From Actinomycetaceae bacterium (GTDB taxonomy: Bacteria > Actinomycetota > Actinomycetes > Actinomycetales > Actinomycetaceae), in the NCBI GenBank assembly GCA_012516575.1, contig JAAYWS010000125.1, positions 16,933 to 80,932 of the forward strand: a stretch of 64,000 nt of DNA, written 5' to 3'. The position numbers were made by a program, and so were the translations under genes. The notes below the pieces were generated by a model. That model ran no database searches. It saw only the letters and a program-made list of their open reading frames with translations, and was not told where the DNA came from. This document shows, piece after piece, positions 44,714 to 54,319 of this stretch; the stretch's first letter is position 1, and the number at the start of each line of letters is the position of its first letter.

Positions 44714-45937
44714 ATGAACACCTTGCGATCACGCACGGTAGCCTTGATAGCTGCCCTCGCACTACTGCTCAGCCTAGGAGCAAGCCCAGCCGTCGCGGAC
44801 GAACATACCAATCCACCCTCCGACCAATGCGAAAACACGTGGGTAGAACTTGATTGGGGCATGTGGAGCTACCAAGACGATCAATGCAATCTACTAAAAG
44901 ACCGTTGGCTCCAAGACAACGGCTCATGGTACTACCTCGACGCAAACGGCGTCATGGCCTCCTACGGGCTATACGAGATTAACGGCACGTCTTACTACTT
45001 TTACGGTTCCGGCATTATGGCAACCGGCTGGTTCGAACCACACCCCTACGGCCCCTCTTGGTATGCCGAGTCCAGTGGCGCCGTCCTCATGAACACCTCC
45101 CGCACATACGACGGTAAAAAATACTACATAGGATCCTCAACATCCGAACACATGTACCCCTTTGTGTACGACACAGCATCGCTTGACGCCGTCGTCAGTG
45201 CAGATGTGTACTACGTCAAGAATCACAGCACTATTGCTACCGGCTGGTTCCAGCATGATGGCGAGTGGTACTACGCCGATTCCACCGGGAAGCTCGCCCG
45301 CGATGAGTGGCGCTACATCAACGGCAGGTGGTACCACTTTAATTATTTTGCCGCCATGTCCAACGACAAACTTATTTTGAACGACAACGGAAAAACGTCG
45401 TACGTAACCGACACCGGAGCCATGGCAACCGGCTGGACAATAACCCCTAATTTCCTCAGTAAAATGCCCGAGTATGTTCCATCACGGGAGTGGTCATACG
45501 CTGACGCAAGCGGCTATTTGGCCGAGGATGAATGGCGGCTTATTAACGGAACATGGTACTACTTCATGCGTTACTGGATAGTTACTGATCAGATCCACTT
45601 CGTTAATAGCCTGCCGTACTATTTCAATAGTTCTGGAGCTATGGCAACCGGCTGGGTTTATGCACGTCACGATTGGAGCTGGGAAGAACAGCTCGGCCAA
45701 ACCGCACCGTCCTATGGCCCGGCGCCCGAACGCTATGGCTGGTACTACGCTGACCCATCCGGAGCTTTAGTAACGAATGCGTGGCGTTATGTGGGTGGCA
45801 AGTGGTACTACTTTGGTTATTACGGCCAGATGTACTACAGCACTATCCAAAGGATTAACACAGCCCAAGGTCCGCAATACTTCCGCTTCGACTCCAGCGG
45901 ATGGGCCATCCCATTCGCATGGATCCCACCCAAGTAA
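44714..45937 (+). CDS. Secreted wall/glucan-binding repeat protein, paralogue 2
   Basis: 407 residues. Signal peptide cleaved after PAVA near 28. N-terminal Cys pair DQCENTW / DDQCNLL aligns with paralogue 1, and the repeats align unit by unit (INGRWYHFNYFAAM, INGTWYYFMRYWIV, VGGKWYYFGYYGQM), showing a recent tandem duplication followed by sequence drift mainly in the loops. No enzymatic domain, no anchor motif. SD CAGGAG is 9 bases upstream. Likely bound to wall or glycan through the aromatic repeats. Confidence 0.8.
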   Translation: MNTLRSRTVALIAALALLLSLGASPAVADEHTNPPSDQCENTWVELDWGMWSYQDDQCNLLKDRWLQDNGSWYYLDANGVMASYGLYEINGTSYYFYGSGIMATGWFEPHPYGPSWYAESSGAVLMNTSRTYDGKKYYIGSSTSEHMYPFVYDTASLDAVVSADVYYVKNHSTIATGWFQHDGEWYYADSTGKLARDEWRYINGRWYHFNYFAAMSNDKLILNDNGKTSYVTDTGAMATGWTITPNFLSKMPEYVPSREWSYADASGYLAEDEWRLINGTWYYFMRYWIVTDQIHFVNSLPYYFNSSGAMATGWVYARHDWSWEEQLGQTAPSYGPAPERYGWYYADPSGALVTNAWRYVGGKWYYFGYYGQMYYSTIQRINTAQGPQYFRFDSSGWAIPFAWIPPK

Positions 45938-45960
45938 CGCCACCCGCAACACCTAAAACC

Positions 45961-45999
45961 AGTGGTGGGGATTCGGCTACTTCTCGAATCCCCACCACT
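45961..45999 (+). terminator. Terminator after paralogue 2
   Basis: AGTGGTGGGGATTCG / CGAATCCCCACCACT, 15 perfect bp, followed by TTTG. Confidence 0.88.
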
Positions 46000-46057
46000 T
46001 TGATTCATTTACATGTGTTCTCTTTCCAAAAATCCATGGCTTTCGTAAGGTGAAAGT

Positions 46058-46669
46058 ATGAAAAAACTCAGCGTTCTTATTATTGCCGCCCTCGCCTTAG
46101 CAGGTTGTGAGTCTTCTCCGGACAAGCCCGAACCAGAACCCACAACCACACAGACAGAATCGGCCCAGCCCACGACCCAGGCTCCCGAAACTTCTGATCC
46201 AGACATTGATAACACGGACGACGCCGATCTACCGCCTTTTACTTCAGGTGCTTACGAATCCGATGATCCTTTCGCGCTCAACGCCCAAATGTTCCCGGTA
46301 ACCGTGCGGGTGGGTGTTCAGGACGGCTATGATCGCCTCGTCGTCGAATACACCGACGCCGAAGGGTTGCCCGGTTATTTCACTGACGGTTTTACACCGG
46401 AATTACTCGGACAGGGCGCTGGTATGCCCATTGATATCGACGGCGAAGCCCTTATCCAAATCATGGTCTCCGGAATCCGCTACCCGACCCCGGATGAAAA
46501 CCCCGATTTAGAACCAGACATTCCTACCGGTTCGGTGATTACTGATGTACAGGTCTCTTACCCGTTTGAAGGCATGCACGAGATTAATATCGGACTAGAC
46601 GCAGAACGCGAATACCGGATCTTCTACCTCGAAGATCCTTCCCGTATCGTAATCGACTTTAAGAAGTAA
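46058..46669 (+). CDS. AMIN-like domain lipoprotein
   Basis: 203 residues. Lipobox LAGC at 14-17, so C17 is lipidated; then a Pro/Thr/Glu-rich linker to about 60 and an AMIN-like domain (about 85-203) ending EYRIFYLEDPSRIVIDFK, the diagnostic last strands. AMIN domains bind peptidoglycan or envelope machinery. SD AAGGTG precedes the ATG. Convergent with and overlapping the acyltransferase gene by 11 bases. Confidence 0.8.
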   Translation: MKKLSVLIIAALALAGCESSPDKPEPEPTTTQTESAQPTTQAPETSDPDIDNTDDADLPPFTSGAYESDDPFALNAQMFPVTVRVGVQDGYDRLVVEYTDAEGLPGYFTDGFTPELLGQGAGMPIDIDGEALIQIMVSGIRYPTPDENPDLEPDIPTGSVITDVQVSYPFEGMHEINIGLDAEREYRIFYLEDPSRIVIDFKK

Positions 46670-47537
46670 ACCGCTTTGCTAGGCGAGCCAGCTGCGCTAC
46701 CGGGCGCGTTACCGCACCCCACACGCGGCTCAGTTGCGCTCGCCTACTCCGATTAGCCACATTATCTTCTTCGAACGGGTCCCCATCAATCGCCCGGTCC
46801 CACGGACGTTCCCGCGGCACAGGCGAAAGCCCACACGAGTTCGCTTCCCGTAACGGGACAAGAAGCTTGGTTATTTCCGCTATGACATGCCCAGTAGCCA
46901 CGGTCAATTCCTCATAGTCAGCATCTGCAGACACCGAGTAGTTCAGCGGCTCTCCAATGACGACGTCGAGCCGAGTGGTTTTGCCCAGCTTGCGTAACGA
47001 TAGTTTATTCGTCCACGGATTATAAATACCTTCATTACCCCAGTGAGCAACCGGGATTACCGGCACATGCGGGTGACTTGCCATGAGCCGGGAAATACCA
47101 GTTTTGCCACGCATCGGCCACAGTTGCGGGTCGCGAGTAAAAGTTCCTTCTGGGAATAACACCACTACCCGTCCCGCATCAAGCGCTTGCCGAATACCGT
47201 CTAAACTGTCGGCAGCGTTCGGAACATCCCGATAAACAGGAACAGCCCCAATGTTTTTCAATATGAGGCCCAATCCGGGATAGCGGAAAAAGTCCACCGC
47301 AGCGGCGAATGCAGGTGCCCGCCCGGCGTCGTACACTGCCACTCCCACTGATGCCGCATCAAGGTGAACAGTGTGATTGGCGACCACCAATGCCGGACCG
47401 CTCCGTGGAATATGTTCCTGCCCGGTAATCGTCACCCGCTGAATAGTGCGGTTGAGCATGCGCGCGGGAAGCGCAATCGTCTTCAAAAACCGCCCAGCTT
47501 CAGCGGCCGGAAACAGGCGCGAAGATAACCCGCTCAT
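46659..47537 (-). CDS. 1-acyl-sn-glycerol-3-phosphate acyltransferase family protein
   Basis: 292 residues, PlsC family. Catalytic motif NHTVHLD near 55 (NHxxxxD), substrate motif FPEGTFT near 130. Acylates lysophosphatidate or a related glycolipid precursor at the membrane. The C-terminal 60 residues are basic and outside the domain. Starts at the last base of murA (TGATG overlap), so the two are translated together. Confidence 0.87.
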   Translation of the reverse strand: MSGLSSRLFPAAEAGRFLKTIALPARMLNRTIQRVTITGQEHIPRSGPALVVANHTVHLDAASVGVAVYDAGRAPAFAAAVDFFRYPGLGLILKNIGAVPVYRDVPNAADSLDGIRQALDAGRVVVLFPEGTFTRDPQLWPMRGKTGISRLMASHPHVPVIPVAHWGNEGIYNPWTNKLSLRKLGKTTRLDVVIGEPLNYSVSADADYEELTVATGHVIAEITKLLVPLREANSCGLSPVPRERPWDRAIDGDPFEEDNVANRSRRAQLSRVWGAVTRPVAQLARLAKRFTS

Positions 47538-48865
47538 CAGTCGCTAATGCTAATCTTCTCGCACTTAGCGTTAAGCGCATTCAGCTTTTGCATGAAATGT
47601 TCATAGCCGCGGTTAATAATGTCAATACCGATCACATTCGAGGTACCCTCCGCCGCAAGCGCCGCAATCAAATGCGAAAAACCACCACGCAAATCCGGAA
47701 CCGTAATATCGGCCGCCTTCAACGGCGTCGGACCCATAATAACCGCGGAATGACGGAAATTTTGAGCGCCGAAACGACACTGAGTGCCGCCCAAACACTC
47801 CCGGTACACCTGAATATGTGCGCCCATCTTGTTCAGGGCTTTCACAAAACCAAAACGATTTTCGTACACGGTCTCATGCACAATCGACACACCTTCAGCC
47901 TGGGTTAAAGCAACCACAAGCGGTTGCTGCCAGTCCGTCATAAAACCAGGATGCACATTGGTTTCCAAAGCGATCGACTTGAGCTTGCCGCCCGGATGCC
48001 AGAAACGAATACCGTCATCCTTAACCTCGAACTGCCCGCCTACCTTACGGAAAACGTTGAGGAAGTTCATCATCGGTTCTTGTTGCGCACCCTTAACCGT
48101 AATATCGCCCTTGGTTGCCAGCGCTGCACAGGCCCATGATCCTGCTTCAATCCGATCCGCCAAAGCGAAATGGTTAAAACCGTGGAGTTCCTTAACACCC
48201 TCAATAATGATCGTACGATCGGTAGAAACCGTAATAATCGCACCCATTTTTTGTAGTACGGCAATCAGGTCCATAATCTCCGGTTCAACAGCAGCGCCCT
48301 TGAGCTCGGTAATACCTTCCGCGCGTACAGCTGCGAGCAGAGTTTGTTCGGTTGCACCAACCGACGGGTATGGCAGACGCACTTTACGAGCTTTCAGCCC
48401 GCGCGGAGCAGTCAAATGCAATCCGAGCTCTTGCTCATCACGAACCGCACCAAAATCTTCGAGGACTTTGAGATGGAAATCAACCGGACGATCACCAATA
48501 TGGCATCCGCCTAAATCGGGGATAAAAGCTTCGCCCAAGGCATGTAAAAGCGGACCACAAAACAGGATCGGAATACGCGAAGAACCAGCCAGCTGGTCTA
48601 CCGCCACCGGATCCGGGAGATGGATTTTTCCGGGAGTAATCGTAATAACGCCGGCTTCTTGGTCATAATCAACCTCGGCGCCATGCAAACGTAACAGATC
48701 GCTGACAACGTCAACATCGCGGATCAGCGGAACGTTACGTAACACAGAAGTTTCTTCCGTTAGAAGTGCAGCTACCATCGCCTTCGACACGAAGTTTTTA
48801 GCGCCACGAACACTAATAGTTCCGGTAAGTGGAATCCCGCCGGTTACTGTAAGAACCGAATCCAT
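47537..48865 (-). CDS. murA: UDP-N-acetylglucosamine 1-carboxyvinyltransferase
   Basis: 442 residues. Catalytic cysteine C121 in GGCHIGDRPVD, so the fosfomycin target residue is present (unlike mycobacterial Asp). Substrate lysine K23 in GAKN. First committed step of peptidoglycan synthesis. Forms an operon with the PlsC-like gene. SD GAAAG before ATG. Confidence 0.95.
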   Translation of the reverse strand: MDSVLTVTGGIPLTGTISVRGAKNFVSKAMVAALLTEETSVLRNVPLIRDVDVVSDLLRLHGAEVDYDQEAGVITITPGKIHLPDPVAVDQLAGSSRIPILFCGPLLHALGEAFIPDLGGCHIGDRPVDFHLKVLEDFGAVRDEQELGLHLTAPRGLKARKVRLPYPSVGATEQTLLAAVRAEGITELKGAAVEPEIMDLIAVLQKMGAIITVSTDRTIIIEGVKELHGFNHFALADRIEAGSWACAALATKGDITVKGAQQEPMMNFLNVFRKVGGQFEVKDDGIRFWHPGGKLKSIALETNVHPGFMTDWQQPLVVALTQAEGVSIVHETVYENRFGFVKALNKMGAHIQVYRECLGGTQCRFGAQNFRHSAVIMGPTPLKAADITVPDLRGGFSHLIAALAAEGTSNVIGIDIINRGYEHFMQKLNALNAKCEKISISD

Positions 48866-48917
48866 GTGCCCTCTTTCAACGAGTGTTCTATACCTGTTCT
48901 AACAATACCGTGAAAGA

Positions 48918-48952
48918 GTGCGTCCCGGCCTTTTGTTCAGGCTGGGACGCAC
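48918..48952 (-). terminator. Terminator after leuCD
   Basis: GTGCGTCCCGGCC / GGCTGGGACGCAC (one wobble), loop of 9, downstream of leuD on the minus strand. Confidence 0.8.
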
Positions 48953-49013
48953 ATTCAATGAGTAATGACTCAGGCAAAAGCGTTTCGTCAAACGTTCGCG
49001 CTTGCCCCCAGTT

Positions 49014-49670
49014 TTAAGATAGCGGCGCTTCTCCATCCGGGATCACCGGTGCCGGAATTTCAATATCTGGCAGGGTTTTCGCGGGTAACGTCGTTGGTTT
49101 GAACGAAGGACGCTTCGCTTCATATGCGGCAATCAGATCTTCATCGCGCAAGGTCAGACCAATATCGTCCAGCCCTTCCATAAGACGCCACCGCGTGTAA
49201 TCGTCGATGTCGAACGGGCAGGTGAAACCACCAGCTTTCACCGTACGATTAACCAAATCAACAGTTACTTCGGTACCCGGTTCGGTTTCTAGGATCTTCC
49301 ACAACTGTTCGACGTCGTCTTGTGAAACAACGCCCGCAACCAAGCCTGCCTTACCGGCATTACCGCGGAAAATATCGGCAAAACGCGGTGCTAACACAGC
49401 TTTGAAACCATAGTCTTGCAGCGCCCACACCGCATGTTCGCGCGAAGAGCCGGTACCAAAATCCGGGCCAGCTACCAGCACCGAACCACGACGATACTCT
49501 TCTTGGTTGAGCACAAATTCCGGATTATTCCGCCAAGCGTAGAACAAAGCGTCATCAAAACCGGTACGGGAAACCCGCTTAAGGAAAACCGCCGGGATAA
49601 TCTGATCCGTATCTACCTGCGAACGACGCAACGGAACACCGATACCGGTATGCGATTCATATTTTTCCAT
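49014..49670 (-). CDS. leuD: 3-isopropylmalate dehydratase small subunit
   Basis: 218 residues from the ATG at 49670 (GAGAGG at 7 bases); a longer frame overlaps leuC. Signature [13 protein letters not shown] near 20 and [21 protein letters not shown] near 74. With LeuC isomerises 2- to 3-isopropylmalate in leucine synthesis. Confidence 0.95.
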   Translation of the reverse strand: MEKYESHTGIGVPLRRSQVDTDQIIPAVFLKRVSRTGFDDALFYAWRNNPEFVLNQEEYRRGSVLVAGPDFGTGSSREHAVWALQDYGFKAVLAPRFADIFRGNAGKAGLVAGVVSQDDVEQLWKILETEPGTEVTVDLVNRTVKAGGFTCPFDIDDYTRWRLMEGLDDIGLTLRDEDLIAAYEAKRPSFKPTTLPAKTLPDIEIPAPVIPDGEAPLS

Positions 49671-49683
49671 GCTCAGTTTCCTC

Positions 49684-51090
49684 TCAGTCTTCCAAATCAG
49701 CAGGCGAAGACAGCGTGCCACGAATAGCGGTCGCAGCAGCCACTAATGGGGAAACCAAGTGGGTGCGCCCGCCCTTGCCCTGACGGCCTTCAAAATTACG
49801 GTTCGACGTCGACGCCGCCCGCTCACCGGGTGCCAGCTGGTCCGGGTTCATCCCCAAACACATCGAGCATCCAGCGTGCCGGAACTCTGCCCCAAAGTCT
49901 TCAAAAATCTTATCCAAACCTTCAGCTTGAGCCTGCAAACGCACTCGCGCCGATCCTGGAACAATAATCACCCGGACATTATCGGCCTTCTTACGGCCTT
50001 TAATAACGCCCGCGACATTGCGTAGATCCTCGATCCGACCATTTGTACACGAACCGATAAACACCACGTCCACCGCAATATCACGCATTGGAGTGCCCGG
50101 CGTCAGATCCATATACACCAGGGCACGCTCAGCTGCTGCCCGTTCGGTCTCATCAGCAATATCAAGCGGATCTGGAACCGAAGCAGAAATTGGCACGCCC
50201 TGCCCTGGGTTAGTACCCCACGTGACAAAGGGCTCGAGCGTATCAGCGTCCAGTTCAACCTCGGCGTCGAAAACGGCGTCGTCATCAGTGTGTAGCGTCT
50301 TCCAGTAAGCCAGCGCCTCATCCCACTGTTCGCCCTGCGGCGCATGCGGACGACCCTTAATGTATTCGAAAGTGGTTTCGTCCGGAGCGATCATACCCGC
50401 GCGCGCACCGGCTTCGATCGACATATTACAGATCGTCATGCGTGCTTCCATCGACAGCTGACGAATAGCTTCGCCGCGGTACTCCAGTACGTAACCCGAA
50501 CCGCCGTTGGTACCGATCTTGGCGATCACCGCCAGAATAATGTCCTTCGCCGTGGTGCCCGGCTTGAGCGTGCCATTAACGTTAATCGCCATGGTCTTAA
50601 ACGGCTGCAGTGGCAGGGTTTGGGTGGCCAGCACGTGTTCGACTTCCGAAGTGCCAATACCGAAAGCGAGCGCACCGAAAGCACCATGGGTCGAAGTATG
50701 CGAATCACCGCACACAATGGTCATACCCGGCTGGGTCAAGCCCAGTTGTGGGCCCACCACATGCACAATGCCTTGATCCTTATCGCCAAGCGAATGAATC
50801 CGCACTCCGAAATCTTCTACGTTCTTACGCAGAGTTTCGATCTGGGTACGCGAGGTAGGATCAGCAATCGGCAAATGAATATCAATCGTAGGCGTATTGT
50901 GATCTTCCGTAGCAATCGTCAGATCGGTACGCCGCACCGGACGATCCGCCAGCCGCAGACCTTCAAATGCCTGCGGAGAGGTTACTTCGTGGACAAGCTG
51001 AAGGTCGATATAAAGCAGATCCGGGGTGCCATTTTCACCTTTTTTAACAATATGGTCCTGCCACACTTTTTCAGCAAGCGTTTTGCCCAT
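49684..51090 (-). CDS. leuC: 3-isopropylmalate dehydratase large subunit
   Basis: 468 residues from the ATG at 51090 (GGAGGAAC). Fe-S ligands: first Cys in [14 protein letters not shown], second and third in [12 protein letters not shown] near 410. Aconitase fold. Operon leuC-leuD, divergent from the IclR regulator across 192 bases. Confidence 0.95.
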   Translation of the reverse strand: MGKTLAEKVWQDHIVKKGENGTPDLLYIDLQLVHEVTSPQAFEGLRLADRPVRRTDLTIATEDHNTPTIDIHLPIADPTSRTQIETLRKNVEDFGVRIHSLGDKDQGIVHVVGPQLGLTQPGMTIVCGDSHTSTHGAFGALAFGIGTSEVEHVLATQTLPLQPFKTMAINVNGTLKPGTTAKDIILAVIAKIGTNGGSGYVLEYRGEAIRQLSMEARMTICNMSIEAGARAGMIAPDETTFEYIKGRPHAPQGEQWDEALAYWKTLHTDDDAVFDAEVELDADTLEPFVTWGTNPGQGVPISASVPDPLDIADETERAAAERALVYMDLTPGTPMRDIAVDVVFIGSCTNGRIEDLRNVAGVIKGRKKADNVRVIIVPGSARVRLQAQAEGLDKIFEDFGAEFRHAGCSMCLGMNPDQLAPGERAASTSNRNFEGRQGKGGRTHLVSPLVAAATAIRGTLSSPADLED

Positions 51091-51137
51091 TGTTCCTCCG
51101 CGTTGGTTACTTCTTTTGTGCCTTGGTTCCGGCATCT

Positions 51138-51190
51138 ATTCTAGTTTTTCTAGTTAAAACATAATCTGTACAGGATAAAAATACAGGACG
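51138..51190. promoter_or_regulatory. Candidate leuCD promoter/operator
   Basis: TAGAAT (minus strand, 51138-51143) as a possible -10, with the palindrome CTGTACAG at 51166-51173 and repeated ACAGGA at 51170 and 51183. Such a site could bind the IclR regulator; not verified. Confidence 0.4.
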
Positions 51191-51282
51191 AAAGCACATG
51201 GATACTCTCCGTCGAATCATCGTGCACCTAATTCACACTCGTCGCTGTTGCGTCTCATCCTTTGGGATGGCAGTCTTAGGTC

Positions 51283-52011
51283 ATGGACGAAAACACTGGA
51301 AGTGGAGTCGGAGTACTCGATAAGGCTACCGCCGTGCTTGCCGCGCTGGAAGGTGGCCCTCTTACCTTGGCTCAACTGGTCAGCGCTACCGGTTTAGCCC
51401 GCCCAACCGCACATCGCCTTGCCGTCGCCCTAGAATTTCATCGTTTTGTTGCGCGCGATATGCAGGGGCGTTTTGTGCTCGGGCCGCGACTATCGGAACT
51501 GGCGTCTTCTGCCGGGGAGGACCGTTTGCTCACGGCAGCTAATCCGATCCTGATTGCCTTGCGCGATCATACCGGAGAGTCCGCCCAGTTGTACCGCCGC
51601 CAGGGTGACCAACGGGTGTGCGTGGCGGCTGCGGAGCGTTCGATGGGCCTGCGTGATTCCATTCCAGTGGGTGCTGTGTTGTCGATGCAAGCTGGTTCGG
51701 CTGCGCAGGTTTTGCTTGCATGGGAAGAACCTGATCGACTCCACCGGGGTTTGCACGGGGCAGAGTTCACTGCGACGGTTCTTTCTGCGGTACGACGCCG
51801 GGGCTGGGCGCAGTCCATTGCGGAGCGCGAGCCTGGTGTTGCGTCGATTGCGGCTCCGGTACGCGGACCATCTGGTCGGGTTATTGCGGCAGTTTCTATT
51901 TCTGGTCCGCTAGAACGAATGGGACGTCAACCTGGACGCCACCACGCTGCCGCGGTTGTCACCGCAGCAAACCGGCTCACCGACATTTTAAAGCGCACCG
52001 AAGGCATTTAA
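51283..52011 (+). CDS. ltbR: IclR family regulator, LtbR-like
   Basis: 242 residues. N-terminal winged HTH (TLAQLVSATGLARPTAHRLAVALE) and C-terminal IclR effector domain (from 90), with GxxxSIAAPVRGPSGRVIAAVSISGP typical of the family (seen as SIAAPVRGPSG). Position divergent from leuCD matches LtbR of Corynebacterium, which represses leuCD and trp genes, so LtbR is the likely identity. Possibly leaderless (CAGTCT 6 bases before ATG). pimB starts at its last base. Confidence 0.85.
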   Translation: MDENTGSGVGVLDKATAVLAALEGGPLTLAQLVSATGLARPTAHRLAVALEFHRFVARDMQGRFVLGPRLSELASSAGEDRLLTAANPILIALRDHTGESAQLYRRQGDQRVCVAAAERSMGLRDSIPVGAVLSMQAGSAAQVLLAWEEPDRLHRGLHGAEFTATVLSAVRRRGWAQSIAEREPGVASIAAPVRGPSGRVIAAVSISGPLERMGRQPGRHHAAAVVTAANRLTDILKRTEGI

Positions 52012-53144
52012 TGAAGAAAACCCTTCTGGTCACCAATGACTTTCCGCCACGCGCCGGCGGGATTCAAACTTTTTTAGAAGGCTTCGTGGGCGAACTCGAT
52101 CCCGCCCAGCTCGTCGTCTACGCGTCCACTCCCCCGTCTGGGCCGGCTGATGCGGCAATTTACGACGACGTTCAGGACTACCTCGTCGTCCGCTATCCTC
52201 GAACCACCATGTTGCCGACCCCAGATGTGGTACGCCAGATGCAGGGGTTGATCCGCGAACACCAGATCGACAACGTCTGGTTTGGTGCGGCGGCTCCGCT
52301 GGGCGTGATGGCCAATGCGGCAAAAGCTGCCGGTGCGACCAAAGTTATTTCGACGACGCACGGGCACGAAATAGGTTGGTCGATGGTTCCCGGTGCACGT
52401 GCGGTGTTGAAAAAAGTTTTTCGTGACGCCGACGTCGTCACGTATTTAACTGAAGCGACCTTGAAGCGTTTACGTCCTTTTATTGGCGATACGTCGATTA
52501 TGCAATTGCATGGCGCGATTGATCCGGAAGCTTTTGCTTTTAATGCGGGTGCGCGGGCTCGATTACGGGCACGCTATGGGATTGCCTGCGATGCACCGGT
52601 CGTTGTGTGTATTTCACGCCTTGTGGAGCGCAAAGGCCAAGACGTTTTAATTGACGCATGGCCTGCGGTCACGGCGGCTTATCCAGGAACCAAACTGGTG
52701 ATTGTGGGGAAAGGTCCTTACGGAGAGAAACTGCGGGCACGAGCCGATGCGTCCAGTGCGCGTAACGATATTGTGTTTACTGGTGAAGTGCCCTATTCCG
52801 AATTGGCTGCTCACTATAGTCTCGGCGATATTTTTGCCATGCCGTGCCGCACCCGCGGTGGCGGGCTCGACATAGAGGGTCTTGGGATTGTCTATCTTGA
52901 AGCCTACGCTGCCGAGCTCCCAGTAGTTGCCGGTGATTCCGGGGGTGCGCCAGAAGCTGTGAAAGACGGCGAAACCGGACTGGTGGTCAATGGCCGGTCC
53001 GTGGACGCCGTAGCTTCGGCTGTCCAGTACCTGCTAGCGGATCCAGAGCGGGCGCGCGCAATGGGAAGAGCCGGCACACAGTGGGTTGATGAGCATTGGC
53101 GATGGTCAGATGTTGCCCGGCCGCTCATTGAGTTATTGAGCTAG
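52011..53144 (+). CDS. pimB: Phosphatidylinositol monomannoside mannosyltransferase PimB
   Basis: 377 residues, GT-B (GT4) fold. N-terminal NDFPPRAGGIQTF, donor site GxxSRLVERKGQDVLIDAWP near 201, and PCRTRGGGLDIEGLGIVYLEA near 281, which is nearly specific for PimB'. Adds the second mannose to phosphatidylinositol mannoside using GDP-mannose at the inner membrane face. It starts by overlapping the ltbR stop (TAATG), so is cotranscribed. Confidence 0.9.
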   Translation: MKKTLLVTNDFPPRAGGIQTFLEGFVGELDPAQLVVYASTPPSGPADAAIYDDVQDYLVVRYPRTTMLPTPDVVRQMQGLIREHQIDNVWFGAAAPLGVMANAAKAAGATKVISTTHGHEIGWSMVPGARAVLKKVFRDADVVTYLTEATLKRLRPFIGDTSIMQLHGAIDPEAFAFNAGARARLRARYGIACDAPVVVCISRLVERKGQDVLIDAWPAVTAAYPGTKLVIVGKGPYGEKLRARADASSARNDIVFTGEVPYSELAAHYSLGDIFAMPCRTRGGGLDIEGLGIVYLEAYAAELPVVAGDSGGAPEAVKDGETGLVVNGRSVDAVASAVQYLLADPERARAMGRAGTQWVDEHWRWSDVARPLIELLS

Positions 53145-53158
53145 TTCAGGTGAACACC

Positions 53159-53986
53159 ATGCGGGTTGGACTAGCGGCCTGTTCGGATCCGGTGCGGTCG
53201 TGGATTGATAATCGGCTACCAGGTTTTCGCGCATTATTAGCGGAACATGGTATTTCGCTTGATGAACGGATCCTTGCAGACCAACCGGATGCTTCTGGTC
53301 CAACATCCGGCTGGCGAGTTCCGCCACAGCGCCGAGCCCGGCTTGTGCACGACCTTTTTATTGACGATTCGATTGATGTGATCGCAGATGTCTCGGGTGG
53401 GAATCTTGCTAATGAAGTGCTAGATTTTCTTGATTTTGAGCTTATTGGTGCGCATCCAAAGCCCTACGTAGGGTTTTCTGATAACTCAGTAGTGTGTTTG
53501 GCTTTATATGAACATGCTGGTTTACGTCCGGTCTTGTGGCATGCTGATCGGGTATTAACACGCGGCGTCGGCGATCTTATTGCTATTGCGAATGGTCAAC
53601 GCACACAACCACAATTGATTTCCGATAGCACGCTATTATCTGCGGGTTCTCCGGATTATCCGTCAGTTATTTTAGGTGGCAATATTCGGTGTACCGCCAA
53701 GCTTGCTGGCACACGCTACTGGCCAACCGTGCCCGATGGTGCGTGGATTATTCTTGAAGGAATGTCGATTTCACTTCCGGCCGCCGCAACGTATCTCACG
53801 CAGTTACGGCATGCCGGATTGTTTGCCAATGCCGATGCCCTGATTCTTGGACAGTTTACCGCGATTGATAAGTCCAACGCGCGTGCAGACCTCGTAACAG
53901 TCGCACACGAAATTACCGAGTTGCCGATCTGGCATGCACCTGAAGTGGGACACTCACAGAACTGTGCACCAGTTACTCTTGGCTAA
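53159..53986 (+). CDS. S66 family (LD-carboxypeptidase-like) peptidase
   Basis: 275 residues from the ATG at 53159 with AGGTG 7 bases upstream; a GTG three codons earlier is weaker. S66 features: DVSGGN near 78, HPKPYVGFSDNSVV near 100 (YSD motif), ILEGM (Glu) near 200 and a C-terminal GHSQNCAPVTLG (His, usually FGHxxPxLTLPIG). In the nucleophile loop (GGN-x-x) the serine of MccF-type members is Ala, so the enzyme may be altered or inactive. Function in peptidoglycan tetrapeptide trimming is inferred only from the family. Confidence 0.75.
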   Translation: MRVGLAACSDPVRSWIDNRLPGFRALLAEHGISLDERILADQPDASGPTSGWRVPPQRRARLVHDLFIDDSIDVIADVSGGNLANEVLDFLDFELIGAHPKPYVGFSDNSVVCLALYEHAGLRPVLWHADRVLTRGVGDLIAIANGQRTQPQLISDSTLLSAGSPDYPSVILGGNIRCTAKLAGTRYWPTVPDGAWIILEGMSISLPAAATYLTQLRHAGLFANADALILGQFTAIDKSNARADLVTVAHEITELPIWHAPEVGHSQNCAPVTLG

Positions 53987-54013
53987 GCACAGATGGTCGC
54001 CCAGGCGAAATTA

Positions 54014-54041
54014 AAAATCCGCCACACTCGTGGCGGATTTT
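54014..54041. terminator. Terminator between S66 gene and tRNA-Glu
   Basis: AAAATCCGCCA / TGGCGGATTTT, 11 bp, loop CACTCG. Serves both the plus-strand peptidase gene and the minus-strand tRNA. Confidence 0.85.
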
Positions 54042-54043
54042 CG

Positions 54044-54116
54044 TACCCCGTACCGGATTTGAACCGGTGTTACCGCCGTGAGAGGGCGGCGTCCTAGGCC
54101 GCTAGACGAACGGGGC
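54044..54116 (-). tRNA. tRNA-Glu (CTC), copy 1
   Basis: 73 nt. Acceptor GCCCCGT/ACGGGGT, anticodon stem CCGCC/GGCGG with loop CTCTCAC giving CTC. Identical in sequence to the copy at 56989. Confidence 0.96.
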
Positions 54117-54319
54117 CAGTGACGATTTTGCGTCAGGTACTCACCTTACACGCTCCGCCGTCACGACGCGATACTGAACAGGTATGGTTTACGCCTCATC
54201 TGTGTGGCGTCAACTTACCAGAATCAGGCCTTGGCCTAACAATATCGTTTGCAAGGTAGTGGCCAATATTCGCCGAGGCTTCCCGGTGCACTGCATAATC
54301 CACTACCCCGCAAACCTTG

